NCBI GenBank assembly: GCA_965198565.1
Contig: OZ240665.1
Coordinates: 1,984,001 to 2,048,000 of the forward strand
Length of the DNA stretch: 64,000 nucleotides
Source of the DNA: LMUY01 sp965198565
GTDB taxonomy: Bacteria > Pseudomonadota > Alphaproteobacteria > Acetobacterales > Acetobacteraceae
Reading direction: 5' to 3'
In this document: piece by piece, positions 9,407-18,052 of the stretch
How positions within the stretch are numbered: position 1 is the stretch's first letter
Layout of the letters: every line of letters begins with the position of its first letter
Position numbers and translations under genes: made by a program
Notes under the pieces: model-generated
The model's input: only the letters and a program-made list of their open reading frames with translations
Database searches by the model: none
What the model was told of the DNA's origin: nothing

Positions 9407-10162
9407 ATGACCGCGATCAGCCCGGTGGGAGCGACGGTCCTTGCGGCCTTCCTGGCATCCACGGTGGAGTTCGTGGAAGCGCTGACCGTCATCCTGGCGG
9501 TCGGCAGCATCCGTGGCTGGCGGGACACGCTGGCCGGTGCGGCTGCGGCCGTTTGCGTCCTGTTGGTCATCGTCGCCGTGGTCGGATCGGCACTGACTCA
9601 ACTCCCACTTGCGTCCATACAGTTCGTCGTCGGCACGTTGCTCTTGCTGTTTGGCATGCGGTGGTTGCGCAAGGCTGTGCTTCGCTCGGCCGGCATCCTG
9701 CCGCTGCACGACGAGACCGTGGCCTACGCGCAGCAGGCCCGCACTATGCAGGCGCATGGCGCGGCCCAGGGCTGGGACGCCATCGCGTTCGGCGCCGCGT
9801 TTCAGATCACGATGCTGGAGGGTGCGGAGGTCGTGTTCATCGTCATCGCAATGGGCGCGGGCGGTGCCGGCCTGCTGCTAGCGGCGAGCCTGGGCGCAGC
9901 CGCGGCGCTGCTGGTCGTGGCCATGCTGGGTCTCGTGCTCCATCGGCCGCTCGCCATGGTGCCGGAAAACGTGCTGAAGTTCACCGTTGGCGTGATGTTG
10001 TCGGCGTTCGGCAGCTTCTGGGCCGGCGAAGGGCTCGGCATCGCTTGGCCCGGTGCGGATTGGTCGGTCCTGGGCCTTGTCGCCGCCTTCCTGGCGCTCG
10101 CCCTGCTGACGGTCCCGCTTTGCCGCCGGGCACGTACCGGCGCCGCCTCGATTGACCCCTAA
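9407..10162 (+). CDS. COG4280-like multi-pass membrane protein, possible transporter
   Basis: 251 residues with about seven hydrophobic segments. Two acidic intramembrane motifs stand out: ASTVEFVEALTVILAVG near residue 20 and TMLEGAEVVFIVIAMG near residue 135. They suggest an internal two-fold repeat, as in several small cation transporter families. GTLLLLFGMRWLRKA and the LHDE segment match what I recall of COG4280, a family without a firm function. The gene is followed after 10 bases by a 68-residue membrane protein, and RpiR genes lie on both sides. Transport role and substrate are inferred at best. Confidence 0.7.
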   Translation: MTAISPVGATVLAAFLASTVEFVEALTVILAVGSIRGWRDTLAGAAAAVCVLLVIVAVVGSALTQLPLASIQFVVGTLLLLFGMRWLRKAVLRSAGILPLHDETVAYAQQARTMQAHGAAQGWDAIAFGAAFQITMLEGAEVVFIVIAMGAGGAGLLLAASLGAAAALLVVAMLGLVLHRPLAMVPENVLKFTVGVMLSAFGSFWAGEGLGIAWPGADWSVLGLVAAFLALALLTVPLCRRARTGAASIDP

Positions 10163-10172
10163 GGAGGCGACT

Positions 10173-10379
10173 ATGCGAGGGCTCAAGACCATCCGGGACG
10201 AGTTCATTGGCTTGTTCGTGGACGATCGGCTATTTGCCATCGCGATCCTGGTCTGGCTCGCCCTCGTCTGGCTGATCTTTACCCACACCGATTTTGCGCC
10301 CGCGTGGCGTGCCATCGCCCTGTTCGCCGGGCTGGCAGTGATCTTTCTCGAAAGCGCCACGCGCGCCGCACGCCGATAA
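10173..10379 (+). CDS. Small hypothetical membrane protein
   Basis: 68 residues beginning MRGLKTIRDEFIGLFVDD, then two hydrophobic stretches (FAIAILVWLALVWLIF and AWRAIALFAGLAVIFL) and a short basic tail. The start is fixed by an ideal AAGGAGG site ending 6 bases before the ATG. It follows the COG4280-type gene by 10 bases and is surely in the same transcript, so it may be an accessory subunit. I do not recognise a named family. Confidence 0.75.
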   Translation: MRGLKTIRDEFIGLFVDDRLFAIAILVWLALVWLIFTHTDFAPAWRAIALFAGLAVIFLESATRAARR

Positions 10380-10573
10380 CGCCTGCCAGCAATGCCCGGC
10401 TGTGTCGCGGAACTTGCCGACTGTTCGGCCGACAAGGACTATTCGTGCTCAACACCAACCTCGTCGTGCTTCCCGAGGATAACACGGCGGCTGACAAACG
10501 ATGGCGAACCATTCCAGGTGTGCTTCATAGATGCGAGAACACTTTGGCTACGAGGCATGGCTCCAAAACAGTC

Positions 10574-10593
10574 TTGTAGAAACTATCTTACAA
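10574..10593. promoter_or_regulatory. TTGTA-N10-TACAA inverted repeat upstream of the second RpiR gene
   Basis: Arms TTGTA (10574-10578) and TACAA (10589-10593) lie 13 bases before the GTG start of the RpiR gene at 10607. Position and symmetry fit an autoregulatory operator. No other gene lies between 10380 and 10606. Confidence 0.4.
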
Positions 10594-10606
10594 CAAGAGG
10601 TCCGGT

Positions 10607-11527
10607 GTGAGTAGTCGTTCGAACGTCACCAAGGCACCTGCTAAAGCGAGTCCAATGAGGCGCGACGACATCTTCAGTCACATACTCGCGTTAGAACCCG
10701 AGCTGTCGCGCTCTCACAAGCTGATTGCGGCCAACATTTTGAGCCAACCGAAGCTGTTCATCGAAAAGCCGATCGAGGAGCTGGCGCCGTGGCTGGGCGT
10801 CTCTGCCCCGACCGTCACGCGCTTCTGCCGCGTGGTCGGGTGCGAAGGCTTGCGAGAACTCAAGCTCCGGCTGATGGGCGGCTTGCGAGTTGGGCTGCGC
10901 TATCTCGAGCCGGTCACGCTTCCCGCAACGCCCGCAGAGGCTGCCCAGCATGTGCTGCACCGCGCGCAGCACGCAATCGAGACGACGGTGGAGTCGGCCG
11001 ACCTCCCGGCCCTGGAGCGTGCCGCTGACATCATCGGCCGGTGCCGCATCCTCTACGCGTTTGGAAGCGGGGGCGTGTCGAGCTGGCTGATCGAGGAAGT
11101 GCAGAACCGATTGTTTCGACTCGGCGTTCATGTCGTTCCGTGTGCCGACCACCAGATGCAGTTGATGATGGCCGCCACGGTCGCGCGCACGGATGCGGTG
11201 CTATGCTGCTCGCTCACTGGCCGCAATGCCGAACTCGTCAAAGTGGCGCATGTCGCCGCGGAATATGGCGCCTCCACGATTGCGCTGACGACGCGCGGCG
11301 CGCCGCTCGCAGCCGTGGTCGACCTGCCGCTCACGTCCCCGCTCAAAGAATCGGGCGAGGTGCTCAGCCCGACCATGATGCGATACGGGTTTCTTATCAC
11401 GATTGACATCCTGGCCTACACCATCGCGCTACGTAATAGCCGCTCAGCGCAACAGATGCTGCGCCGTATCAAGCAGCAGGTCGTCACGCATCGCGACGAG
11501 GACGATACGCAACCGCTCTGCGATTAG
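10607..11527 (+). CDS. MurR/RpiR family transcriptional regulator
   Basis: 306 residues from a GTG start with AAGAGG 6 bases upstream. The N-terminal HTH_6 domain (LSRSHKLIAANILSQPKLFI, IEELAPWLGVSAPTVTRFCR) precedes a SIS domain (RILYAFGSGGVSSWLIEEVQ, AVLCCSLTGR, TIALTT). SIS domains in this family bind phosphosugars or related ligands. It precedes an amidohydrolase and a sugar-type ABC/GMC operon on the same strand, so it is the likely local regulator of that operon. It is clearly different in sequence from the RpiR gene at 8.4-9.3 kb, so the two are not a recent duplication. Confidence 0.9.
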   Translation: MSSRSNVTKAPAKASPMRRDDIFSHILALEPELSRSHKLIAANILSQPKLFIEKPIEELAPWLGVSAPTVTRFCRVVGCEGLRELKLRLMGGLRVGLRYLEPVTLPATPAEAAQHVLHRAQHAIETTVESADLPALERAADIIGRCRILYAFGSGGVSSWLIEEVQNRLFRLGVHVVPCADHQMQLMMAATVARTDAVLCCSLTGRNAELVKVAHVAAEYGASTIALTTRGAPLAAVVDLPLTSPLKESGEVLSPTMMRYGFLITIDILAYTIALRNSRSAQQMLRRIKQQVVTHRDEDDTQPLCD

Positions 11528-11834
11528 TCTGACGAGCGCCATTGCCAGCAGAGCTTTTTCCTATCGAAGTGGATCGGAAGCACGCTCTCGCTCTTTGTTT
11601 TGGCGAGCATCCTGATCCGACGGCTGATCGCGTTCGGTCGGATGATGCAGTAGCGCCATCGTGACCCGGGTGTTTGATCCAGAAACCAAAATTTTCGGTT
11701 GCATGGCCGCATGCGCCTGGTCAGTATGATTTGAATATGAACGTTGCCGGTGTGGCCGGCGATCGTTCGCTCCCGTCGGATAGGGGCCGCATGATGTCGT
11801 TCGCAACCCCGTTCTCGCCTTTGGGCCGCGCCTG
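11528..11834 (+). promoter_or_regulatory. Upstream region of the catabolic operon, with an AT-rich palindrome
   Basis: 307 bases without a supported gene between the RpiR gene and the amidohydrolase. At 11683-11700 lies an 18-base near-palindrome centred on AAAATTTT (7 of 9 base pairs match), about 135 bases before the amidohydrolase start. In such GC-rich DNA this AT-centred symmetry stands out and is the best candidate operator for the RpiR protein encoded just upstream. Confidence 0.4.
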
Positions 11835-12962
11835 ATGGCCGACCTCGTTCTGAAAGGCGGCCGGGTGATCGATCCATCGCAGGGCATCGACCGCGTGACG
11901 GACGTATCCTTCCGCGCCGGCCGGGTCGAGGCGGTGGGCGACGGCCTGTACGGTGAGCGGGTGCGGGACGTGTCCGGCCTGATTGTGACGCCGGGTCTGA
12001 TCGACCTGCATACCCACGTTTATTGGGGCGGCACCTCGCTCGGTATCGACGCAGAGGAGTTCGCCCGGGCCAGCGGTGTGACGACTTGCGTGGACACGGG
12101 TTCGGCAGGACCCGGCAATTTTGCGGGCTTCCGCAAACACGTTATCGAGCCGAGCCAGATCCGCATCCTGGCCTATCTTCACGTCTCCTTCGCGGGCATC
12201 TACGCCTTCTCCAACAGCGTCATGGTTGGGGAGAGCCAGGACATTCGGCTGATGGCGGCGCGCGAAGCAACGTCGGTTGCGCAAGCGAACAAGGACGTTA
12301 TCATCGGCATCAAGGTGCGCGTCGGGCGCATTGCTAGCGGCGTGAACGGCATCGCGCCGATCGACATCGCGCTCGCGGTCGCCGACGAGACCGGGCTGCC
12401 GATGATGGTGCATATCGACGAGCCGCCGCCCTCCTACGAAGCCGTGGTCGCGCGGCTGCGACCCGGCGACGTGCTGACGCATTGCTATCGCCCATTCCCG
12501 AACGCGCCGTGTGATGGGCGCGGAAACGTCAAGCCGGCCGTGCTGGACGCGCGCGACCGCGGCGTGATCTTCGACATCGGCCATGGCAAGGGATCGTTTT
12601 CCTGGAAGACGGCGCGGGCCATGATGACGGCGGGCTTCCCGCCGGACGTGATCTCTTCGGACGTGCACCAGCTTTGCATAAATGGTCCGGCCTATGACCA
12701 GGTGACGACCATGTCGAAGTTCCTCTGCCTCGGCATGGGGCTGAACGAGATCATCGCCAAATCGACCGTGGCGCCGGCGCGCGCGCTGCAGCGCGAAGAT
12801 CTCGGAACGCTCAAGCCCGGCAGCATCGGCGACGCAACGGTGCTGTCCTTACGGGAAGGGGAATATCCGCTCGAGGACGTTCTGGGTGAATATGTCACCG
12901 GGACGCAGCGCATCTTTTCGGAGGGTGTCGTTGTCAACGGCGGCTGGTGGTATGAACGCTGA
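11835..12962 (+). CDS. Amidohydrolase/deacetylase family metallohydrolase
   Basis: 375 residues of the amidohydrolase superfamily, close to the dihydroorotase-like deacetylase branch (Atu3266/EF_0023-type, PRK09237). Key features in order: N-terminal beta strand LVLKGGRVIDP, metal motif TPGLIDLHTHVYWG (HxH), IGIKVRVG with the likely carboxylated lysine, MVHIDEPPPS and LTHCY as histidine ligands, and SSDVH carrying the catalytic aspartate. Atu3266 hydrolyses acetyl-(R)-mandelate and related acetyl esters; the substrate here is unknown. It heads an operon of sugar-type ABC transporter and GMC dehydrogenase genes, so it may remove an acyl group from an imported compound. No strong ribosome site precedes ATG 11835. 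Confidence 0.87.
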   Translation: MADLVLKGGRVIDPSQGIDRVTDVSFRAGRVEAVGDGLYGERVRDVSGLIVTPGLIDLHTHVYWGGTSLGIDAEEFARASGVTTCVDTGSAGPGNFAGFRKHVIEPSQIRILAYLHVSFAGIYAFSNSVMVGESQDIRLMAAREATSVAQANKDVIIGIKVRVGRIASGVNGIAPIDIALAVADETGLPMMVHIDEPPPSYEAVVARLRPGDVLTHCYRPFPNAPCDGRGNVKPAVLDARDRGVIFDIGHGKGSFSWKTARAMMTAGFPPDVISSDVHQLCINGPAYDQVTTMSKFLCLGMGLNEIIAKSTVAPARALQREDLGTLKPGSIGDATVLSLREGEYPLEDVLGEYVTGTQRIFSEGVVVNGGWWYER

Positions 12963-13221
12963 CCGGCCAGAGCCTTCAGGAAGCAGGACGACGGCTGACG
13001 CTCGAGGCGATGACGGAGATCAAGATGATCTCCATCCAGCGTGGCTGATCGGCAGCTACCCAATGACGCGGTCGCGCGGGGTGGCAAGATGACGAAGCCC
13101 TTGCGTGGTAGGGGTCTGATAACGGCTGCATGCAACCGGCCGGGCTCCTCGATGGGTCTCGCTGGAAGATTTGGGAAGAAGACAAGTTGCACTGAGCATC
13201 ATTCGTAGCAGGGAGTTGGCC
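12963..13221 (+). other. Intergenic gap between amidohydrolase and ABC binding-protein genes
   Basis: 259 bases on the operon strand without a supported gene. The binding-protein frame is open back to 13171, but GGGAG at 13211-13215 and the Tat-like signal peptide place its start at 13222. The gap is long enough for a separate promoter. No clear palindrome was seen. Confidence 0.4.
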
Positions 13222-14553
13222 ATGCCGACCGATGACGGGCTGAACGATCGCCTTCAGTCTCTTCTACTCCGGCGCCGCGCCGTGTTGCGGCTGGGCATGG
13301 CCGCCGGCGCTGGCCTTGCGGTGCCCGGCCTTACCCCACGCGCTTTCGCCAAGCCAGAGAAGGCGCTGCACTTCGTGGGCTGGCAGTACAACCCGCAGAT
13401 CGTGGCCGAGAACGTCGCGACATTCTCGCAGCTCTACGACGAGAACGTCGACTACCAGCTCGTCGCGGGCGAGTATCAGGCGCTGCTCGAGACCATGCTC
13501 GTCGCGGGCAAGAAGTTCGACATGCTTTACAGCGAGGAAGCAACCCTGGCCCGCTGGGTCGCCGGCAGTTGGGCCCGCGACGTGGAGGACATGCCGGACG
13601 TCGCCGCCATCAAGGCGAGCATGGTGCCGGTGGGCGTGCGCAATCTGTCTTTGCCGAACGGTAAGCTCGGCGGGCTGCCTTACTACGCGGGCTACAACGC
13701 CTTCGTGTACAACGCCAAACACCTCGACCAGGCCAAGCTCACGCCGCCCACCTCGTGGGAAGAACTGCTGGATCAGTGCCGCAAGCTCAAGACCGACAAG
13801 GTCGCCGAGTTTCCATATCTGAGCGCCTGGCAGCATACTTGGGCCAGCCTGTCCTGGAGCCTGTTCTCGGTCTGGTATTCCGAGGGGGCGCAGGTGTTCG
13901 ACGCAAAGTTCGAGCCGGTGTTCGACGACAAGTTCAAGAAGGTGCTGGAGCTGCACCGCACCCTCTACAAGGAGGCGCTCGTCCAGCCGGACATCTTTAC
14001 CGTCCAGCAGGAAGGTGTGCCCGGTTTCGCCACGGGGCAGCACAGCTTCATGGTCGTGCACGACTACGACCAGAAAGTGCTGAACGACCCGAAGGTGTCG
14101 CGTTGCGCCGGGCAGGTGAAGAATGCGATGATGCCCGGCGCCACGCACTCGACCCTGTCCTGGGTGTCGCTCTACCTCATGGGTGCGGAGCCCGTGGATA
14201 CCGATCGGGCCTGGACCCTGATGCGCTTCTTCGGCGGCAAGTCGAAGGATGGCCAGTATCACGTCATCAAGCGCTGGGCGCTCGATTTTGGCTTAGGCAC
14301 GCCCTACACCGAGGTGCTGAAAGATCCCGAGGTGTCCGCGAGCTTCAAGACGTGGAAGGATACCGACATGGCGGAGCACCAACTCGCCATCTCCACGCCG
14401 CGGGACGTCGCCAAGACGCTGTGGTTCTCGGACTGGGACTGGTACATGATGGGTGCCGTGCAGGACTACATCCGCGGCAACCAGGAGACGGACGCGCTGG
14501 TCGCCGACCTCACCAAGCAGGTGGCGCTGTTCAAGTCGAGGTATCCCGGCTGA
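13222..14553 (+). CDS. Sugar-type ABC transporter extracellular solute-binding protein (family 1), Tat-type signal
   Basis: 443 residues. The N-terminal signal LLLRRRAVLRLGMAAGAG ending in PRAFA carries an arginine cluster, so Tat export is likely, with mature protein from about residue 43. The mature part (ALHFVGWQYNP, FDMLYSEEATLARWVAG, GLPYYAGYNAFVYNAKHLDQA, PPTSWEELLDQCRKLK) has the layout of extracellular solute-binding protein family 1. It is followed directly by permease and ATPase genes of the same transporter class. The ligand is probably a sugar, sugar derivative or polyamine-like compound; nothing in the sequence fixes it. Confidence 0.9.
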   Translation: MPTDDGLNDRLQSLLLRRRAVLRLGMAAGAGLAVPGLTPRAFAKPEKALHFVGWQYNPQIVAENVATFSQLYDENVDYQLVAGEYQALLETMLVAGKKFDMLYSEEATLARWVAGSWARDVEDMPDVAAIKASMVPVGVRNLSLPNGKLGGLPYYAGYNAFVYNAKHLDQAKLTPPTSWEELLDQCRKLKTDKVAEFPYLSAWQHTWASLSWSLFSVWYSEGAQVFDAKFEPVFDDKFKKVLELHRTLYKEALVQPDIFTVQQEGVPGFATGQHSFMVVHDYDQKVLNDPKVSRCAGQVKNAMMPGATHSTLSWVSLYLMGAEPVDTDRAWTLMRFFGGKSKDGQYHVIKRWALDFGLGTPYTEVLKDPEVSASFKTWKDTDMAEHQLAISTPRDVAKTLWFSDWDWYMMGAVQDYIRGNQETDALVADLTKQVALFKSRYPG

Positions 14554-14564
14554 GGCCCGTCCTC

Positions 14565-16466
14565 ATGCCCGCAATCGCCGAAGCATCGGCCCAGAAGCCC
14601 GCCCATGTCCGGCGCTGGCACGTGCCGGCACGTGCGGTGCCTGCCCTGCTGACGGCGCCGGCGTTGTTGGGCGTGTTCCTCGTCATTGGCGTGCCGCTGA
14701 TCTACTCCCTGACGCTCAGCCTGAAACAGACCAACGTACTGACGCACCGGTCGATCTTCGTTGGCTTGGCCAATTACGCGGCGGCGGTCGTCGATCCGGC
14801 GTTCCAGTCGGCTTTCGGTCGCACGGCAATCTTCGCGGCGGCGACGGTGACCGGCGGCCTGGTCATCGGCATGGGCATGGCGCTCGTGCTCAATGCGCGG
14901 TTCGCCGGCCGCGGCCTCCTGCGCGGGCTCGTGCTGATCCCCTGGGCCATGGCGCCCGTGGCCGTCGGCATCCTCTGGGGCTGGATTTTCAACGGCGATT
15001 ACGGGCCACTCAGTGCGTTGTTGCTCGATCTCCACCTCACTCGGCAGTCGGTGCACTGGCTGGGCAATGGCGAGGTCGCCTTCGTGCTCGTCGGCCTCGT
15101 CTACGTCTGGAACCAGGCGCCGCTGACCTGCCTGTTGTTGCTGGGCGGCCTGCAATCCATGCCTGATAGCCTGCACAAGGCGGCGCGGATGGATGGCGCC
15201 GGGCCTTGGCGGCGGTTCTGGCGGATCACGCTCCCCTGGCTGCGGCCGATGATGCTGCTCGTGCTGATCCTGACGACGATCAACGCCATCATGGCCTTCG
15301 ACTTGTTCTGGACCATCACCCAAGGCGGCCCCGGCACGGCGACCGCGGTGCTGTCCTGGATCGGCTATGTCGATGCGTTCCAATATTTCCAGTTTGGCCA
15401 GGGTGCCGCCGTGCTGTACATCCTGACCATTGCCTGCATGCTGCTGGCCGTGGTCTATTTCGTGTTGTTGCTGTCGCCGCGGGGCGGGCGTACGCATGAC
15501 GGCCCGGTGCGCCCGCTGGCCGAAACACTGCTGGTCCGCACGCCCGCGCCCGTGCTGCGCGCTGCACCCCGCCCGCGCCCGCCCGTTCGGCGCAGCCTGC
15601 CGCAGCGGGCGTTGATTGGCCGGGTCGCGCTCTGGGGTGCCGCGGCCGTCATTCTGGTGTGGTCGGTGGCGCCGTTCGCCTGGCTCGTGATCATGAGCGT
15701 CTCGCCCTCGACCGACCTGATCCGCACGCCGCCAAGCCTGATCCCGCACAGCCTGACCTTCGCCAACTATAGGGCCGTCCTATTCCCCAAGGCGAGCGGG
15801 GCGGCGAGCGTCGCGGCGCATCGCGTGCCCTATGCAATCTGGAACAGCATCGTCGTCGCCTTTTTCGTCACCGTAATCAACGTCGTGCTCGGCTCCCTGG
15901 CTGGCTACGGCTTCAACATCGCGGGCCGCAGCCGGAGCCTGCGAATCGCGTTCTGGGCGTTGATGCTCACGCGCATGACCCCGAGCCTCGTGCTAATCCT
16001 GCCGTTCTTCATCATTTTCCGCAGCTTTGGCTTGCTGGACACCCATACCGGCCTGGTGATCGCCTATTGCAGCCTTATCCTCCCGCTCTCGACCTGGATC
16101 ATGAAAGGCTACTTCGAGGGGCTGCCCGCGACCTTGGAGCAGGCGGCACGCGTCGATGGTTGCACCCGGATGCAGGCGATCTGGCGCGTCGTGCTGCCAA
16201 TCGCGCGGCCCGGCATCGTGGCCACGGCGATCTTCTGCTTTCTTGTTTCATGGAACGAGTTCGTGATCGCGCTGATCCTGACCAGCACGCAGGCCTCGCA
16301 GACAATCCCGGTGACGATCGCAGGCTTCCTGATGCAGATGCAGGTGTATGATTTCGGGCCGATGTTCGCCACCAGCGTGCTCGCGGTGATCCCGCCCGTG
16401 GCGGTCGCCTTGTTCTTCCAGCGCTCGCTCGTCACTGGAATGCTCTCCGGCGCGGTCAAGGGATAG
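14565..16466 (+). CDS. Fused double permease of a sugar-type ABC transporter (MalF-like + MalG-like in one chain)
   Basis: 633 residues in one uninterrupted frame. The first half (about 1-305) has six hydrophobic segments and the EAA loop MPDSLHKAARMDGAGPWRRF, like MalF/UgpA. A Pro/Arg-rich linker follows (about residues 306-350). The second half (about 351-633) has six segments and the EAA loop LEQAARVDGCTRMQAIWRVV, like MalG/UgpE. These halves are normally two genes forming a heterodimer. I see no stop and no good internal ribosome site at the junction (15490-15610). Start ATG 14565 is 11 bases after the binding-protein stop. The MalK-type ATPase starts 4 bases after its end. Confidence 0.88.
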   Translation: MPAIAEASAQKPAHVRRWHVPARAVPALLTAPALLGVFLVIGVPLIYSLTLSLKQTNVLTHRSIFVGLANYAAAVVDPAFQSAFGRTAIFAAATVTGGLVIGMGMALVLNARFAGRGLLRGLVLIPWAMAPVAVGILWGWIFNGDYGPLSALLLDLHLTRQSVHWLGNGEVAFVLVGLVYVWNQAPLTCLLLLGGLQSMPDSLHKAARMDGAGPWRRFWRITLPWLRPMMLLVLILTTINAIMAFDLFWTITQGGPGTATAVLSWIGYVDAFQYFQFGQGAAVLYILTIACMLLAVVYFVLLLSPRGGRTHDGPVRPLAETLLVRTPAPVLRAAPRPRPPVRRSLPQRALIGRVALWGAAAVILVWSVAPFAWLVIMSVSPSTDLIRTPPSLIPHSLTFANYRAVLFPKASGAASVAAHRVPYAIWNSIVVAFFVTVINVVLGSLAGYGFNIAGRSRSLRIAFWALMLTRMTPSLVLILPFFIIFRSFGLLDTHTGLVIAYCSLILPLSTWIMKGYFEGLPATLEQAARVDGCTRMQAIWRVVLPIARPGIVATAIFCFLVSWNEFVIALILTSTQASQTIPVTIAGFLMQMQVYDFGPMFATSVLAVIPPVAVALFFQRSLVTGMLSGAVKG

Positions 16467-16470
16467 TTAG

Positions 16471-17550
16471 ATGGCGAGCGTATCCATCGCGCAGATGAGC
16501 AAATCCTACGGGCCGGTCTCCGCCTTGCGCGCGCTCGACATCCATATCGCCGACGGCGAGTTCGTGACGCTGCTCGGGCCGTCCGGATGCGGCAAGAGCA
16601 CGGCGCTCGCCTGCATTGCCGGTCTCGAGCGGCCGACCTCCGGACGCATCGTGTTCGGCGGCCGCGACGTGACCCGGCTGGAGCCGCATGAGCGTGACAT
16701 CGCCATGGTGTTCCAGGACTACGCCCTCTACCCGCACATGACCGTGCGCGAGAACATGAGCTTCGGGCTCGAGCAGCAGCGTATTTCGAAATCCGACGTC
16801 CGGGCGCAGGTAACCAAGGCGGCGGAGACGCTGGGCCTGGGCCCGATGCTCGATCGGCGTCCGGGCGAGCTGAGCGGCGGCCAACGACAGCGGGTGGCGG
16901 TGGGGCGTGCCGTGGTCCGCAGCCCGTCTGTGTTCCTGATGGACGAACCGCTCTCCAACCTCGACGCGGCGCTGCGGGTGCGCACCCGCACCGAGATCCG
17001 GCGCCTGCAGCGCGAACTCGGCGTGACCTCCATCTTCGTCACCCACGACCAGGAGGAGGCTATGGTGCTGTCGGACCGCATCGCCGTCATCCGGGGTGGG
17101 GAGCTGCAACAGCTCGGCGCGCCGATGGAGGTCTATCGTGACCCGGTCAACCTGTTCGTGGCTTCCTTTATCGGCTCCCCTGCGATGAACATGCTGGACG
17201 CGACCGTAAGCATAATCGATGGCGGCGTGGTGGCCCGGGTGGCGGCGCAGAGCCTCACACTACCCAGCGGCGTGCTGCGCACCGAGTGGGCCGGGGAGCG
17301 CCGGGCTTTGCTCGGGCTGCGTCCGACCGATCTCGGCGTCGTGGCGCCGGGTGCTTCGGACCTGCGCGTGCGCGTCTGCCTGGTCGAGCCGGTGGGGCCT
17401 TTCGCCTATGTCGATTGCGACCTCGAAGGCTGCTCGATCAAGGCGACGGTGGACCCGGACCGGGCGCCCGCGATTGGCGATGTGGTCGGCCTCTCCATAA
17501 CCGCGTCGCGCGCCTGCCTGTTCGATCCGCTGACGGAGGCGAGGCTGTGA
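16471..17550 (+). CDS. ABC transporter ATP-binding protein (MalK/UgpC type)
   Basis: 359 residues. Walker A GPSGCGKST, Q-loop VFQDYALYPHMTVREN, signature LSGGQRQRVAVGRA, Walker B VFLMDEPLSNLDA and the switch histidine VTHDQEEAM are all present. A C-terminal regulatory TOBE/OB region of about 115 residues follows (LGLRPTDLGV). This is the usual MalK/UgpC layout. It lies 4 bases after the fused permease and completes the importer: binding protein, one fused permease chain, presumably two copies of this ATPase. Confidence 0.92.
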   Translation: MASVSIAQMSKSYGPVSALRALDIHIADGEFVTLLGPSGCGKSTALACIAGLERPTSGRIVFGGRDVTRLEPHERDIAMVFQDYALYPHMTVRENMSFGLEQQRISKSDVRAQVTKAAETLGLGPMLDRRPGELSGGQRQRVAVGRAVVRSPSVFLMDEPLSNLDAALRVRTRTEIRRLQRELGVTSIFVTHDQEEAMVLSDRIAVIRGGELQQLGAPMEVYRDPVNLFVASFIGSPAMNMLDATVSIIDGGVVARVAAQSLTLPSGVLRTEWAGERRALLGLRPTDLGVVAPGASDLRVRVCLVEPVGPFAYVDCDLEGCSIKATVDPDRAPAIGDVVGLSITASRACLFDPLTEARL

Positions 17551-17578
17551 CATCGAATGCGAAGAGGGTGATGGGACG

Positions 17579-18052
17579 ATGACCGAGGATGACTTGCTGC
17601 GCACGCTCGCCGACACGTTGATCCCGGGCGGCGAGGGCTTCCCGGCGGCGAGTGCGACGGGTGCGGTGTCCTCCCTCCTGGCGGCACGGCTTTGCGGCGC
17701 CGATGCAGCCTTGCCGGCCAAGCTCATGGCAGCCGTCGCTGCGCAGGGGGCGCTGCCGGCCAGCCCGCAGGCGTGGCGGGCCTGCGTCGCCCGGCTGCAG
17801 GCCGTGGAGCCGAAGCTGTTCGGCGAGCTGCGGAAATACACCTACCTGACCTATTACGAGCAGCCTGAGACGATTGCTGCGATCCGAGCCATGGGCCTGC
17901 GCTACAACACGGCTCCGCTGCCTGAGGGGTATTCTACGGAGCCGTTCGAGGCATCGCGCGATGCGCCGCGCCACAGCCGCGGCCGCTGGGTCGCCACCGA
18001 AGACATCAAGCGCGTCGATATCAGCGCGCTGGACCTGGAGGAGCTGCGGTGA
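17579..18052 (+). CDS. Gluconate 2-dehydrogenase subunit 3-like small subunit
   Basis: 157 residues starting MTEDDLLRTLADTLIPGGEGFPAAS. The LADTLIPG region near the N-terminus is typical of the small (subunit 3) component that accompanies flavin GMC dehydrogenases of the gluconate 2-dehydrogenase type. A later segment YYEQPETIAAIRAMGLRYN also fits. Unlike many relatives it shows no twin-arginine signal peptide. Its TGA overlaps the GTG start of the GMC gene (GTGA at 18049-18052), so the two are translationally coupled and likely form a complex. Confidence 0.75.
   Translation: MTEDDLLRTLADTLIPGGEGFPAASATGAVSSLLAARLCGADAALPAKLMAAVAAQGALPASPQAWRACVARLQAVEPKLFGELRKYTYLTYYEQPETIAAIRAMGLRYNTAPLPEGYSTEPFEASRDAPRHSRGRWVATEDIKRVDISALDLEELR

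Noticed and set aside
13755..14564. N-terminal extension of the fused permease across the binding-protein gene
   Set aside because: The extension is a shadow of the binding-protein gene; the real permease starts at ATG 14565 just after that gene's stop.
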